The notes: generated by a model from the letters alone, not told the origin. Shown: positions 1-8,901, counted from the stretch's first letter. The stretch is 64,000 bases of DNA from CAZYFH01 sp964646815 (GCA_964646815.1 CAZYFH010000002.1:124001-188000); one strand, 5' to 3'. Program-made: numbers and translations.

Positions 1-143
1 TTGGCCGCATCGACCGCGGAGTCGAAACGAGATGCATCGACGCGCACGCCGTGCCGAGCCGCGAACCGCGTGTAGCCGCGGCCGTCGAAGGTTGGACCTG
101 GATAGATCAGTGTGAAATCGACGTCGAAGAACACCGCCTTCAT
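1..143 (-). CDS. HAD-superfamily hydrolase, N-terminal part (cut by window edge)
   Basis: Only the first 47 codons are visible; the rest lies beyond the left edge. The protein opens MKAVFFDVDFTLIYPG, in which DVDFT (residues 7-11) is HAD motif I, DxDxT, with Asp7 as the expected nucleophile. HAD hydrolases are usually soluble Mg-dependent phosphatases; the substrate cannot be read from this fragment. The ATG overlaps the TGA of the upstream M16-like gene (ATGA), so the two are probably translated from one transcript. Confidence 0.75.
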   Translation of the reverse strand, partial: MKAVFFDVDFTLIYPGPTFDGRGYTRFAARHGVRVDASRFDSAVDAA

Positions 144-1366
144 GACGGCGTGGATCCTTGGTCCTCGTACGGGCCCGCGATCGCGACCGCCGCACGCTCG
201 GGCGACAGCGTCTGTGCGGCCGCCGCGTTGACCTGGCCACGAGTGACGGCGTCGAGCAGACTGGGCAGCCGTTGATCGTAGTCGAGCCCAAGGTCGAACC
301 GCTCGACGCTCTGCAGGAACCCGGCGATCCCGGCGTTCGTCTCGAGCGTCCGGGGAAGCGAACCGGTGAGATAACGCTTCGAATTGTCGAGCTCGGTGTC
401 GGTGACACCCTCCGCGCTCATGCGGGCAATCTCACCGTCAATCGACTCCAGGGCGCGGTCGACGTTTGCGGCGTTGACGCCGACGCGCACGACGAGCGGG
501 CCAGGTATCTCATCGGCCTCAAAACTGCAGAACGCATAGCAGGCCATCCCCTGCTGCTCGCGAATGCTGTTGCCGAGCCGTCCGCCCATCCCATACTGGC
601 CGAGAACGTTGGCCATGAGCCAGTAGGCGTGATACGCCGGATCCGCGCGCGGTATGGTGACGAAGCCATACGCAAGGTCCGCTTGCGCCTTGTTCATCAT
701 CGTGAGGACATCACGGCGACGGCTGGTGGCCACCTCTGGCGCATTGAGCGGGGGTGCCGGGGCTGCCGTCACGTGCCACCCATCGAACGCCCGTGCCACC
801 GTGTCGACGGCCGCCGATGCGGCGACATCGCCCACGATGACCGCGGACAGCGTCGCGGGGACGACTCGGTCCTGGTGAAATCCGAGCAGGGCCGCGCGTT
901 CGATCCGAATGATCGATTCGGTGGTCCCCTTTCCCCGCCGGCCATAGCGGTGATCGGCGCCGTAGAGCAGCGCCATCAGACGCGCAATCGCCTGGACGGC
1001 CGGATTGTCATCGTCCTGCCGGATAGACGTCAGGATCTCGCCGCGTCGGGTGATCACGTCTTCCTCGAGGCAGGCCGGTTCACGGATGATGTCGGCCACG
1101 ACATCGAGCACCGGTTGGAAATCCTCCGACAGGCAGCTGCAGCTGAGGGCAAGGCGGTGGCGGGTGACGTGCACGCCCAACGAAACACCGCGCAGGTCGA
1201 GCGTCTCGGCGATCTCATCGCCCGTTCGCCGAGTGGTGCCGCGGTCGATGATGCGGGCGAGGAAGTAGGACAACCCGAGCTTATCCGCGGGATCGAACAG
1301 GCTCCCGGCCTCCAGCGACAAGTTCATGGTCACCGCCGGCGTCGTCTGCGTCTCGTTGACGAGCAC
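140..1366 (-). CDS. M16-family peptidase-like protein lacking the HxxEH zinc motif
   Basis: This 408-residue protein has the two-domain architecture of M16 (pitrilysin/insulinase-like) subunits, with the typical C-terminal ETNAGIAGFLQ and GLDYDQRLP segments. Where active subunits carry HxxEH it reads SYFLARIID, so it is predicted to be the non-catalytic partner of a heterodimeric processing protease. The neighbouring gene supplies HxxEH. The start is uncertain. The conserved opening RLANGATVLVNE begins upstream of the GTG at 1366, and the frame is open back to the stop of the neighbour at 1421. A CTG at 1405 is possible. Alternatively the ATGA overlap at 1422-1425 is the real start and one base has been gained or lost just after it. 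Confidence 0.75.
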   Translation of the reverse strand: MLVNETQTTPAVTMNLSLEAGSLFDPADKLGLSYFLARIIDRGTTRRTGDEIAETLDLRGVSLGVHVTRHRLALSCSCLSEDFQPVLDVVADIIREPACLEEDVITRRGEILTSIRQDDDNPAVQAIARLMALLYGADHRYGRRGKGTTESIIRIERAALLGFHQDRVVPATLSAVIVGDVAASAAVDTVARAFDGWHVTAAPAPPLNAPEVATSRRRDVLTMMNKAQADLAYGFVTIPRADPAYHAYWLMANVLGQYGMGGRLGNSIREQQGMACYAFCSFEADEIPGPLVVRVGVNAANVDRALESIDGEIARMSAEGVTDTELDNSKRYLTGSLPRTLETNAGIAGFLQSVERFDLGLDYDQRLPSLLDAVTRGQVNAAAAQTLSPERAAVAIAGPYEDQGSTPS

Positions 1367-1420
1367 GGTGGCACCGTTGGCGAGGCGTTCTCTGATCGGC
1401 GCCAGTCTCGCGCTGAGTCG

Positions 1421-2727
1421 TCATTCTGGCACGAACCAGCCGACGGTCCGGTTGCTGGCAGTGAGTGTGGTAGCCGCGACGCGCGCGACGTCGGAGATCG
1501 TGACCGCCTGGATGCGGGCCGGCATCCCGAGATAGGTGTCGAGACTCGACACGGTCTCGAAGAACCCGAGCTGGTGGGCCATGTTGGTGACGCTGTCGTT
1601 TTCGAACACCAATCGCGCGCGCAGCTGGCGCTTCGCGCGGTCGAGCTCGGGCTCGGTGATCCCATTGTCCCGCACCGCGTCCAACGCCGAGAGCGCCGCT
1701 GCCTCGACATCTTCGGTCGGCATCCCCGTCGCCGCCGTCGCGGAGACGGTGAACAGGAACGGCTGAGCAGTCGGCGCGAACGCGCCGCCCACCGACGAGG
1801 CTAGTCTCCGCTCGACCAGGGCCTGATAGAGACGCGACCGCCGCTGCGGAGGGGTGCCGCGAAAGCTGTTCCACAGACTGAGCCCCTTCGCGCCCGTCAA
1901 CGCCGCGTCGAGCACGAGCATCGGCGCGAAGTCATCATGCCCAACCGGTGGCGCATGATAGGCGATCTTCAGATACGCCGTGGTGCCGTCGCGTCGGACG
2001 GTCACGCGGCGCTCACCGAGCTGTGCCGGCTCGGTGGTTCGCATCCGTAGAGGTAACTCGCCTGCCGCAATGCCGCCAAACGCCCGCTCCACGCGGCGGC
2101 AGGCGTCATCGGCCTCCACGTCACCAACGATGACGAGCGTGGCGTTGTTCGGCACGTAGTAGCGGCGATAGTGCTCATAGAGATCGTCCCGGGTCATCGT
2201 TTCGAGATCCGGCAGCCAGCCGATGGTAGGGTGCCGATACGAGTGTGCCTTGAATGCGGTCGCCGTCAGCTCGATGTCGAGCAAGGTGTCAGGGTCGTTC
2301 TCGCCCCCCTGCAGCTCAGAGATGATGACCGTCCGCTCGGAGTCACAGTCGGCCGACTCATAGAGGCAACTGCTCATCCGCTCGGCCTCGATGAAGAGCA
2401 TCTGGTCGAGCGCGTCGCGTGTCGCCGTCTCCACGTAGGTCGTCTGGTCAATCCACGTATAGCCGTTCCAGAAGCCACCGTGCCGATCGACGATGCCCTT
2501 GACGTCGTCGCGTGAGATGTGAGTCGTGCCCTTGAAGTTCATATGCTCGACCCAGTGCGAGCCCCGGTGAGCCCTGGACCCTCATCCTTCGATCCGACGC
2601 GATACCAGCACCAAACGGAGACGAGCGGCGCCGTGTGAACCTCACGCAGCAGCACCGTCAGACCGTTGTCAAGTCTCGCGACGCGGATATCGCCGCGGGT
2701 GGTCGTCATCGAGGCGTCGGCCTTCAT
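1421..2727 (-). pseudogene. M16 zinc peptidase with a -1 frameshift at the active site
   Basis: Two reading frames together make one M16 peptidase. The first frame (from ATG 2727) gives MKADASMTTTRGDIRVARLD and runs to GPGLTG. The second frame resumes with SHWVEHMNFKGT, which contains the zinc motif HxxEH, and continues to the stop at 1421. The frames meet at the GCCCCGG stretch near 2560-2568, where one base is missing relative to an intact gene. Downstream the family features are complete: the E of the ERTVIISEL segment, the RRYYVPNNATLVIVGD strand and the second domain. It is probably the catalytic partner of the adjacent HxxEH-less gene. An assembly indel next to the C run is as likely as a true pseudogene. 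Confidence 0.7.
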
Positions 2728-2730
2728 CGA

Positions 2731-2753
2731 CTCATTATATTTGCACTACAATT
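2731..2753. promoter_or_regulatory. Divergent promoter between the M16 gene and ileS
   Basis: On the minus strand a perfect TATAAT (2734-2739) lies six bases before the ATG of the M16 gene at 2727, a spacing that implies a leaderless mRNA. On the plus strand TACAAT (2747-2752) is a plausible -10 for ileS, leaving a leader of about 57 bases. Confidence 0.5.
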
Positions 2754-2815
2754 GGGAAAAATGGCTATTTGCGCGTCGTTCGCCCTCGGCCGATTCTCCC
2801 GAACGTCGGCCGCCC

Positions 2816-5677
2816 ATGCCTAACTGGAAAGAGACGCTCAACCTCCCGCGCACCGGCTTCCGGATGAAGGCGAGCTTGCCGACTACCGAGCCGAAGGCGA
2901 TCGCACGCTGGGAAGAGACGGACTTGTACGGACGGATCCGTCGCGCGCGTGCCGGTGCGCCGAAGTTCGTCCTGCACGATGGACCACCGTACGCGAACGG
3001 CAAGGTGCACCTCGGGACGGCCCTCAACAAGATCCTCAAGGACTTCGTCGTCCGGGCGCGCACCATGGCGGGATTCGACGCGCCCTACGTGCCCGGATGG
3101 GACTGTCACGGCCTGCCGATCGAGCTGCAGGTCGATCGGGAGCTCGGCTCCAAGAGGCAGCGGATGAGCGTCGCCGAGGTGCGCCGGGAGTGCCGTCGGT
3201 ACGCAGAGAAGTACGTCGACGTGATGCGCGGCGACTTCAAGCGCCTTGGCATCCTCGGCGCATGGTCCACGCCGTATCTGACCATGAACTTCGCCTATCA
3301 GGCCGCGATCGTGCGCGCGCTTGGGGCGTTCGTGGAACAGGGTCTGGTGTATCGTGGCAAGAAGCCGGTTCACTGGTGCATCCACTGTCGGACGGCGCTT
3401 GCCGAAGCCGAGGTGGAGTACGAGTCTCACACCTCGCCGTCGATCTACGTCGAGTTCCCGATCGCCACCGAGGCCGCCGCCAGCCTGACCCAGCTCGCCC
3501 CCGCGCTTGCCGACGTCGACGTCTCGGTGCTGATCTGGACCACGACGCCGTGGACCATCCCGTCCAACCTTGCGGTCGCGTTTCACCCTGAGCTGACCTA
3601 CGTCGCCTATGAATACGACACTGGGTCGGCCGGCGGGCGTCGGCATGCGGTCATCGTCGCCCAGGAGCTCGCCGCGTACGTGGCGGCAGAGATTAGACGC
3701 CCGCTCGGTACCACGCTGGCGACGTTCGCGGGACGCGAGCTGGAGGGCATCCGTTTCCGTCACCCGATCTACGATCGCGACTCCGTCGCCGTGCTGGGCG
3801 ACTACGTCACGCTGGAACAGGGGACCGGCGCGGTGCACACGGCGCCCGGACACGGCGCAGACGACTTCCACACCGGCATGCGCTACGGGCTCGATATCTA
3901 CGCGCCGATCGGACCGGGTGGACGGTTTACCGACGACGTGCCCATGTTCGCCGGCCTCGGCGTCTTCGAGGCAAATCCAAAAGTGGAAGCGGCCCTCGCC
4001 GAGCGCAACCGCTTGTGGCACCGCGCCGACGTGAAGCATGCCTATCCCCACTGCTGGCGGTGCCACCATCCGGTCATCTTTCTCGCTACGTCCCAGTGGT
4101 TCATCAAGATGGACCACAACGATTTTCGACGCCGCGCGCTCGAGGCGATTGCAGACGTCCAATGGTTTCCCGCGTGGGGTGAGGAACGGATTCACGGCAT
4201 GGTAGCCGGCCGGCCGGACTGGTGCATCTCGCGCCAGCGGTCCTGGGGGGTTCCGATCCCCGCGCTGTATTGCACCTCGTGCCACGAAGCCGCGCTGACG
4301 CCCGCCCTCACACAGAGGGCGGCTGCCGTCTTCGCCGAGCACGGAGCCGACGCATGGTATGAACGCGCCCTCGATGAGTTCGTCCCGGCGGACTTCGCCT
4401 GTGCGGCGTGTGGCAACCGTGAATTCGAGCGCGAGCGCGACATCCTCGACGTCTGGTTCGATTCGGGCTCGAGCCACGAGGCGGTGCTCGCGACCCGGCC
4501 CGAGCTCACGTGGCCCGCGACGCTCTACCTCGAGGGCTCTGACCAGCATCGCGGCTGGTTCCACAGCTCGCTGCTCGTGGGGCTCGGCACCCGCAACGCG
4601 GCGCCGTTCAAGCAGGTCGTCACGAACGGCTTCGTCGTCGACGAGCAGGGGCACAAGCTATCGAAATCACTCGGCAACAGCATCGACCCCACCACGATCA
4701 TCGCGCGGAACGGCGCCGAGACGCTCAGGCTCTGGGCGGCAATGGTCGACTACCGAGAAGAGATGCGCTTCGGCGAGGAGATCTTCGCGCGGGTCGTCGA
4801 GGCGTACCGGAAAATCAGGAACACGCTGCGGATCCTGGTGGCCAACTTGAGCGACTTCGAACCCACACGCGACCGCGTGCCAACCGAGCAGCTTCAGGAG
4901 GTCGATCGATACGCGCTGGCTCGGTACGGCGAGGCGGCGTCGAAGATGCTCCTTGCGTACGACCGCTACGAGTTCCAGCCGATCTCGCACGCGATCAATG
5001 CGCTGCTCACGGTTGATCTGAGTGCGTTCTACGTCGACGTCTCGAAGGACCGGCTCTATACGCTCGCGTCCGGTTCCGCGGAGCGGCGGTCGGCCCAGAC
5101 CGCCCTGTACACGATCGCAGACGGCCTGACGCGGCTGCTGGCGCCCATTCTGCCGGTGACCACCGATGATCTCTGGAGCCATCTCCCGGGCACGCGAGAG
5201 GACAGCGTCCACCTGGCGGAATTTCCGACGGGGTGCCACGCCCTCGTTGACCAGGACCTCCTGGCGCGATGGCAACGGCTGCTAGGCTTGCGTGAGGCGG
5301 TTAACGTCGTCCTGGAGCAGCTCCGGACCGAGAAAACTCTCGGGACGTCACTCGAAGCGGCCGTGACAATCTGCGCGAGCGGCGTCACCGCCGACCTCGT
5401 CGATCGCTACCGAGACGACCTCCCGATGTTGTTCATTGTGTCGGAGGTCGCCGTCACTGCGGCGGCGAATCTCCCGACCGACGCCGACGCGGCCCGGGCC
5501 GCAGGCGCGCACTTCGTCGAGCCGGGCGGTGCGGCCGTGATCACTGCGCGCCGCGCCAGCGGCGTCAAGTGCGAGCGGTGCTGGCGATATGTCGCCGCGG
5601 TTTCCGAGCCGGAGCCCGCCGGCCTCTGCCCCCGGTGTGTCGACGCGCTCTCGGAGACGATGGCACGTGTCAGCTGA
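2816..5677 (+). CDS. ileS: Isoleucyl-tRNA synthetase
   Basis: This cytoplasmic class Ia aminoacyl-tRNA synthetase charges tRNA-Ile. The 953-residue protein is the usual bacterial length. The ATG at 2816 gives MPNWKETLNLPRTGFRMKA, the normal family start; the upstream in-frame extension is not conserved-looking. The HIGH box region reads YANGKVHLGTALNKILKD (HLGT at residues 65-68, so the last His is Thr). The KMSKS loop is KLSKS in HKLSKSLGNSIDP. The editing domain with TTTPWTIPSNLAV is present. The C terminus has a zinc finger, CERCWRY followed by CPRC. It overlaps lspA, giving the ileS-lspA-lgt order often seen in bacteria. Confidence 0.97.
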   Translation: MPNWKETLNLPRTGFRMKASLPTTEPKAIARWEETDLYGRIRRARAGAPKFVLHDGPPYANGKVHLGTALNKILKDFVVRARTMAGFDAPYVPGWDCHGLPIELQVDRELGSKRQRMSVAEVRRECRRYAEKYVDVMRGDFKRLGILGAWSTPYLTMNFAYQAAIVRALGAFVEQGLVYRGKKPVHWCIHCRTALAEAEVEYESHTSPSIYVEFPIATEAAASLTQLAPALADVDVSVLIWTTTPWTIPSNLAVAFHPELTYVAYEYDTGSAGGRRHAVIVAQELAAYVAAEIRRPLGTTLATFAGRELEGIRFRHPIYDRDSVAVLGDYVTLEQGTGAVHTAPGHGADDFHTGMRYGLDIYAPIGPGGRFTDDVPMFAGLGVFEANPKVEAALAERNRLWHRADVKHAYPHCWRCHHPVIFLATSQWFIKMDHNDFRRRALEAIADVQWFPAWGEERIHGMVAGRPDWCISRQRSWGVPIPALYCTSCHEAALTPALTQRAAAVFAEHGADAWYERALDEFVPADFACAACGNREFERERDILDVWFDSGSSHEAVLATRPELTWPATLYLEGSDQHRGWFHSSLLVGLGTRNAAPFKQVVTNGFVVDEQGHKLSKSLGNSIDPTTIIARNGAETLRLWAAMVDYREEMRFGEEIFARVVEAYRKIRNTLRILVANLSDFEPTRDRVPTEQLQEVDRYALARYGEAASKMLLAYDRYEFQPISHAINALLTVDLSAFYVDVSKDRLYTLASGSAERRSAQTALYTIADGLTRLLAPILPVTTDDLWSHLPGTREDSVHLAEFPTGCHALVDQDLLARWQRLLGLREAVNVVLEQLRTEKTLGTSLEAAVTICASGVTADLVDRYRDDLPMLFIVSEVAVTAAANLPTDADAARAAGAHFVEPGGAAVITARRASGVKCERCWRYVAAVSEPEPAGLCPRCVDALSETMARVS

Positions 5678-6251
5678 CGATCGGCGGACCGCCGCCATCC
5701 CCGGCACCGTGCCGGAACCGCCCGCGACGGCGGTCATCGAACTAGCGACGCGGGCGGCGTTTCCGTCCGGGCGGCTGATGGTGGGCCTCGCAGTGACCGT
5801 CCTGGTCCTCGATCAGGCGACCAAGGGGCTCGTTCGGGAATACCTGCCGTTGCATTCCAGCGTCAGCCTCATCGGGAGCTTCCTCGATCTGACACACGTA
5901 CGCAACACCGGCGCGGCGTTCGGTTTTCTGAACGCCGTCGACATCCCGTTCAAGCCGGCGCTGATGACTGCCATCGCTCTCGTCGCGCTGATTGCCATCG
6001 CCATCTACACGAGTCGCGTTACGTCAAAGGAGCCGCTGTCCCGGCTCGGGTTGGCCCTAATTCTCGGTGGCGCGGTCGGCAACCTCATCGACCGGGTCAC
6101 CGTCGGCTACGTCATCGATTTCGTAGATGTCTACTGGGGCGCCTGGCACTTCTGGGCGTTCAACGTCGCTGATGCCTCGATCACGTTCGGCGCGTGCGCG
6201 CTGATCATCGACATGGCGTTCTTGAACCGGCATGTATCCGAAGCTGTTTGA
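5667..6251 (+). CDS. lspA: Lipoprotein signal peptidase (signal peptidase II)
   Basis: LspA is an inner-membrane aspartyl peptidase that removes the signal peptide of prolipoproteins after Lgt has acted. The protein has four hydrophobic segments. The catalytic Asp motifs are GGAVGNLIDR and FNVADASI, and the N-terminal family signature DQATKGLV is also present. The GTG at 5667 overlaps the ileS stop by 11 bases and gives 194 residues. An ATG at 5778 would give 157 residues, closer to the family average, so the first 37 residues are uncertain. The 3' end overlaps lgt by 20 bases, placing the first two enzymes of lipoprotein maturation in one transcript. Confidence 0.95.
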   Translation: MSADDRRTAAIPGTVPEPPATAVIELATRAAFPSGRLMVGLAVTVLVLDQATKGLVREYLPLHSSVSLIGSFLDLTHVRNTGAAFGFLNAVDIPFKPALMTAIALVALIAIAIYTSRVTSKEPLSRLGLALILGGAVGNLIDRVTVGYVIDFVDVYWGAWHFWAFNVADASITFGACALIIDMAFLNRHVSEAV

Positions 6252-7044
6252 GCTCGGTCCGATCAACATCTTCAGCTATGGGCTGATGTTGGTCGCCGCC
6301 TATCTCATCGCGCTGCAGGTCGGCGTCGTGAGAGGGCGTCGTCTCGGTCTGGACGGCAATCGCGTCATGGACCTCGGCATCGCCTGCATTCTGAGCGCAT
6401 TGATCGGGGCCAAGCTGCTGCTGCTCGTCGTCGAGTTCGACCACTTCCGAAACGACCCGCGGGAACTCTGGACGCTGGTTCGGTCGGGCGGCGTCTTCTA
6501 TGGGGGGTTCCTGCTGGCCGTCGGCGTCGCGTTCTGGTACATGCGCCGTCACGCGATGCCGATCTGGACGACATGCGACGCGTTTGCGCCCGGCATCGTG
6601 CTCGCGCAAGCGGTTGGTCGTCTCGGCTGCCTGCTCGCGGGGTGCTGCTATGGCACGCACACCGATCTGCCGTGGGGCATCACCTTCACCAATACGCTAG
6701 CAGCCGCCAATGTCGGGACACCGCTGGAGGTCAGCCTCCACCCGACCCAGTTGTACGAATCGGTCGCGGCCTTAGGCATCCTCGGAGTGCTGCTGCTGCT
6801 CGAACGACGCAGCCGTGGATTCTCGGGTCGGACGTTCTGGGCCTATCTCGTCCTATACCCGACGGCCAGATTCTTCATCGAGTTCTATCGCGGAGATCCG
6901 CGCGGTACCGTCTTCGACCTATTGTCGACGTCACAGTTCATCTCAGTGTTGCTCGTCCCCCTCAGCATTGTCATGCTCATCGTACTCGGCCGTGCGCGGC
7001 ATCCCGAGCCGACCTCGACCGCGAGGCGCGCCCGCGCCGCCTAG
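6232..7044 (+). CDS. lgt: Prolipoprotein diacylglyceryl transferase
   Basis: Lgt transfers diacylglycerol from phosphatidylglycerol to the lipobox cysteine of prolipoproteins at the inner membrane. The 270-residue protein is strongly hydrophobic. It carries the Lgt signature GRLGCLLAGCCYGT and the HPTQLYES motif, both highly conserved in the family. It starts inside lspA. Its stop codon TAG is part of the CTAG that forms the left end of the repeat element at 7041-7218, so the element sits exactly on the stop without lengthening the protein. Confidence 0.96.
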   Translation: MYPKLFELGPINIFSYGLMLVAAYLIALQVGVVRGRRLGLDGNRVMDLGIACILSALIGAKLLLLVVEFDHFRNDPRELWTLVRSGGVFYGGFLLAVGVAFWYMRRHAMPIWTTCDAFAPGIVLAQAVGRLGCLLAGCCYGTHTDLPWGITFTNTLAAANVGTPLEVSLHPTQLYESVAALGILGVLLLLERRSRGFSGRTFWAYLVLYPTARFFIEFYRGDPRGTVFDLLSTSQFISVLLVPLSIVMLIVLGRARHPEPTSTARRARAA

Positions 7045-7218
7045 TGGCCTGTATCTGGTGAATCGGTAGTGGTCACCGGCGCGCGGCGCCCGGCTGACAA
7101 GGCGCGACGAGGAAGCAGACACACCGTATGTGACCGCGCTGACGCATGGTCGAGCGCCGGCAAGCGCGGGATGCCCTGCCCGGTGAGCGCTCTTGATTCA
7201 CCCGATACAGGCCACTAG
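7041..7218. mobile_element. MITE-like element, 178 bp, CTAG-ended terminal inverted repeats
   Basis: The left end (7041-7064, CTAGTGGCCTGTATC...) and right end (7195-7218) are inverted repeats matching at 23 of 24 bases. The interior has no credible gene. Positions 7087-7117 match 60877-60907 of another element at 28 of 31 bases, so the two are copies of one family. CTAG lies at both ends. IS630/Tc1-mariner elements duplicate TA and some prefer CTAG, so a non-autonomous relative of that group is a reasonable guess. The left CTAG supplies the lgt stop. Confidence 0.85.
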
Positions 7219-7345
7219 GCTGTCTTGTCTGCGAGGTGTTTGGCCGAATGCGTCGAGTTCCGCTGGAGACGGTAGGCACGCACGGCGCGCATCGTGACCG
7301 CGGAGCGGGACACTCGGGGTCCCCGCGCAGTGGTCGCGCGCTCAT

Positions 7346-7365
7346 GCGGCGAAGCCCCATCTAAT
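7346..7365 (+). repeat. Short repeat GCGAAGCCCCATCTA upstream of rluD
   Basis: The motif GCGAAGCCCCATCTA ends directly before the rluD start codon. The same motif occurs just before ridA (14494-14514) and, with one change, before the nucleotidyltransferase at 37523. TCTAAT at its 3' edge resembles a -10 hexamer. Confidence 0.6.
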
Positions 7366-7366
7366 T

Positions 7367-8335
7367 TTGGACCAAACGGACTACCTTCGGATCGAGGTGA
7401 CCGACGAACACGCGGGCGTGCGCCTCGATCAGTTCCTCGCCGGTCAGCTTGGGGACCGATCTCGGTCGCAGATCCAGCGGTTAATCAAGGACGGTCTGGC
7501 GCGGATCGGTCTCAAGGTCGGGCGGGCAAGCACGCCGGTCCACGCTGGCGACGTCGTCGCGTTGGAGGTCCCGCCGCCCTCCCCGGCGACGCCGAGTGCG
7601 GAGGCGCTCCCACTCGAGATCGTCTACGACGACCCCGACCTAGTCGTGGTCAACAAGCCGGCGGGGATGGTCGTGCACCCGGCCGCCGGCCACGCCGCAG
7701 GCACGCTGGTCAACGCACTCCTCCACCACGTCAAGGATCTGAGCGGTATTGGCGGAGAACTGCGTCCCGGCATCGTCCATCGGTTGGACCGCGGGACGTC
7801 GGGACTCATGGTGGTCGCGAAGAACGACCAGGCCCATGCCGAGCTGGCGCGACAGTTCAAGGAACGGGAGGTCGAGAAGGAGTACCTCGCGCTCGTCTGG
7901 GGCGTCGTGCAGCAGGGGCGTCGCATCGATCTGCCGATCGGCCGAGACCCGGTCGACCGGAAGAAGATCTCGGCGCGGTCACGCCGGGCGCGCGAGGCGG
8001 TGACGCGGATCACACGCGCCGAGCAACTCGACGGCGTGTCGCTGCTGCAGGTGACGATTGCGACGGGTCGCACGCATCAGATTCGAGTCCACCTGAGCGC
8101 CATCGGCCATCCCGTCGTCGGCGACCCCGAATACGGCGGCCGCAAGCGCCATCCCCCTGCTCATCTGCGAGCCGTGCAGCGCCTCGACCGACCGTTCCTG
8201 CACGCCGCGCGGCTGGCGTTCACCCACCCCCTGGACGGACGCCGAATGGCGTTCGCCTGCGACGCGCCGAGTGACTTGCAAGCGGTAATGCAGGCACTGC
8301 GCATCGCGGCGCCTCGACGGACACGCTCGGACTAG
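7367..8335 (+). CDS. rluD: 23S rRNA pseudouridine synthase, RluD/RluA family
   Basis: It converts specific uridines in 23S rRNA to pseudouridine. The N terminus carries an S4 RNA-binding domain (about residues 12-75, RLDQFLAGQLGDRSRSQIQR). The catalytic domain has HRLDRGTSGLMV with the catalytic Asp, plus RTHQIRVHL. The 322-residue length is typical. The start is taken as TTG 7367; a GTG a few codons on is possible. The stop is GAC-TAG, where CTAG begins a CTAGTGGACTGT repeat end. RluD and RluC/RluA members are hard to separate by eye, so the symbol is provisional. Confidence 0.9.
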   Translation: MDQTDYLRIEVTDEHAGVRLDQFLAGQLGDRSRSQIQRLIKDGLARIGLKVGRASTPVHAGDVVALEVPPPSPATPSAEALPLEIVYDDPDLVVVNKPAGMVVHPAAGHAAGTLVNALLHHVKDLSGIGGELRPGIVHRLDRGTSGLMVVAKNDQAHAELARQFKEREVEKEYLALVWGVVQQGRRIDLPIGRDPVDRKKISARSRRAREAVTRITRAEQLDGVSLLQVTIATGRTHQIRVHLSAIGHPVVGDPEYGGRKRHPPAHLRAVQRLDRPFLHAARLAFTHPLDGRRMAFACDAPSDLQAVMQALRIAAPRRTRSD

Positions 8336-8343
8336 TGGACTGT
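8332..8343. repeat. Solo terminal repeat CTAGTGGACTGT at the rluD stop codon
   Basis: This exact 12-base end sequence of the MITE-like family overlaps the rluD stop codon. No second end was found before the next gene, so it is a solo end or a deleted copy. Confidence 0.65.
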
Positions 8344-8373
8344 GGGTTGGCCTGACCATGTTAGCGTCATCAG

Positions 8374-8901
8374 ATGCAGGAAACGCCGGCAGCTACGCTC
8401 GACCGCCGTACCGTCCACCAGGCGCGCGTCTTCACGATTACGTGCGACCGGGTGCGCCTCCCTAACGGCCACGAGACGACGATGGACGTCGTCCGCCACG
8501 TGCGGTCCGTCATCCTCATTCCGATGCCCGACCCGGAGCACGTCGTGCTCGTGCGTCAGTATCGGTATGTAATCGATCGCTGGATTTGGGAACTCCCGGC
8601 GGGGAACACCGAACCGGGCGAGGAGCCCGATGTCTCGGCGCGGCGCGAATGCGCCGAGGAAACCGGGCAGGTGCCATCGAGCGTCGAGCGGCTGGGGTCG
8701 TTCTATCCGACGCCGGGTTACTGTGATGAGCAGATGATCTTCTACAAGCTGACGGGTCTGACGCCGGCGCCCGACGCCCGGCTGGACCCAGATGAGCTGC
8801 TTGAGCCACACGTGATGACGGTACGTGACGCGCGGCGGCTGGTCACCGACGGCGAGATCGTCGACATGAAAACCGCGCTGGGTCTCACCCTCATTCCGTA
8901 G
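8374..8901 (+). CDS. Nudix hydrolase, ADP-ribose pyrophosphatase type
   Basis: The 175-residue protein has a complete Nudix box beginning GNTEPGEEPDVSARRE and ending CAEETGQ (GX5EX7REUXEEXGU). The surrounding VRQYRYVIDRWIWELPAG and FYPTPGYCDEQM segments are typical of the NudF/ADP-ribose pyrophosphatase branch. It would hydrolyse ADP-ribose or a related nucleotide sugar to AMP and a sugar phosphate in the cytoplasm. TAGCGT (8362-8367) lies six bases before the ATG and there is no Shine-Dalgarno sequence, so a leaderless message is likely. The 3' end overlaps the convergent deacetylase gene by 11 bases. Confidence 0.92.
   Translation: MQETPAATLDRRTVHQARVFTITCDRVRLPNGHETTMDVVRHVRSVILIPMPDPEHVVLVRQYRYVIDRWIWELPAGNTEPGEEPDVSARRECAEETGQVPSSVERLGSFYPTPGYCDEQMIFYKLTGLTPAPDARLDPDELLEPHVMTVRDARRLVTDGEIVDMKTALGLTLIP

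Noticed and set aside
158..1804. Very long open frames antisense to real genes (for example 548 codons here, 629 codons at 2765-4654, 596 codons at 8960-10750)
   Set aside because: They are Arg/Asp/His-rich shadows produced by high GC at third positions; each lies opposite a well-recognised gene.
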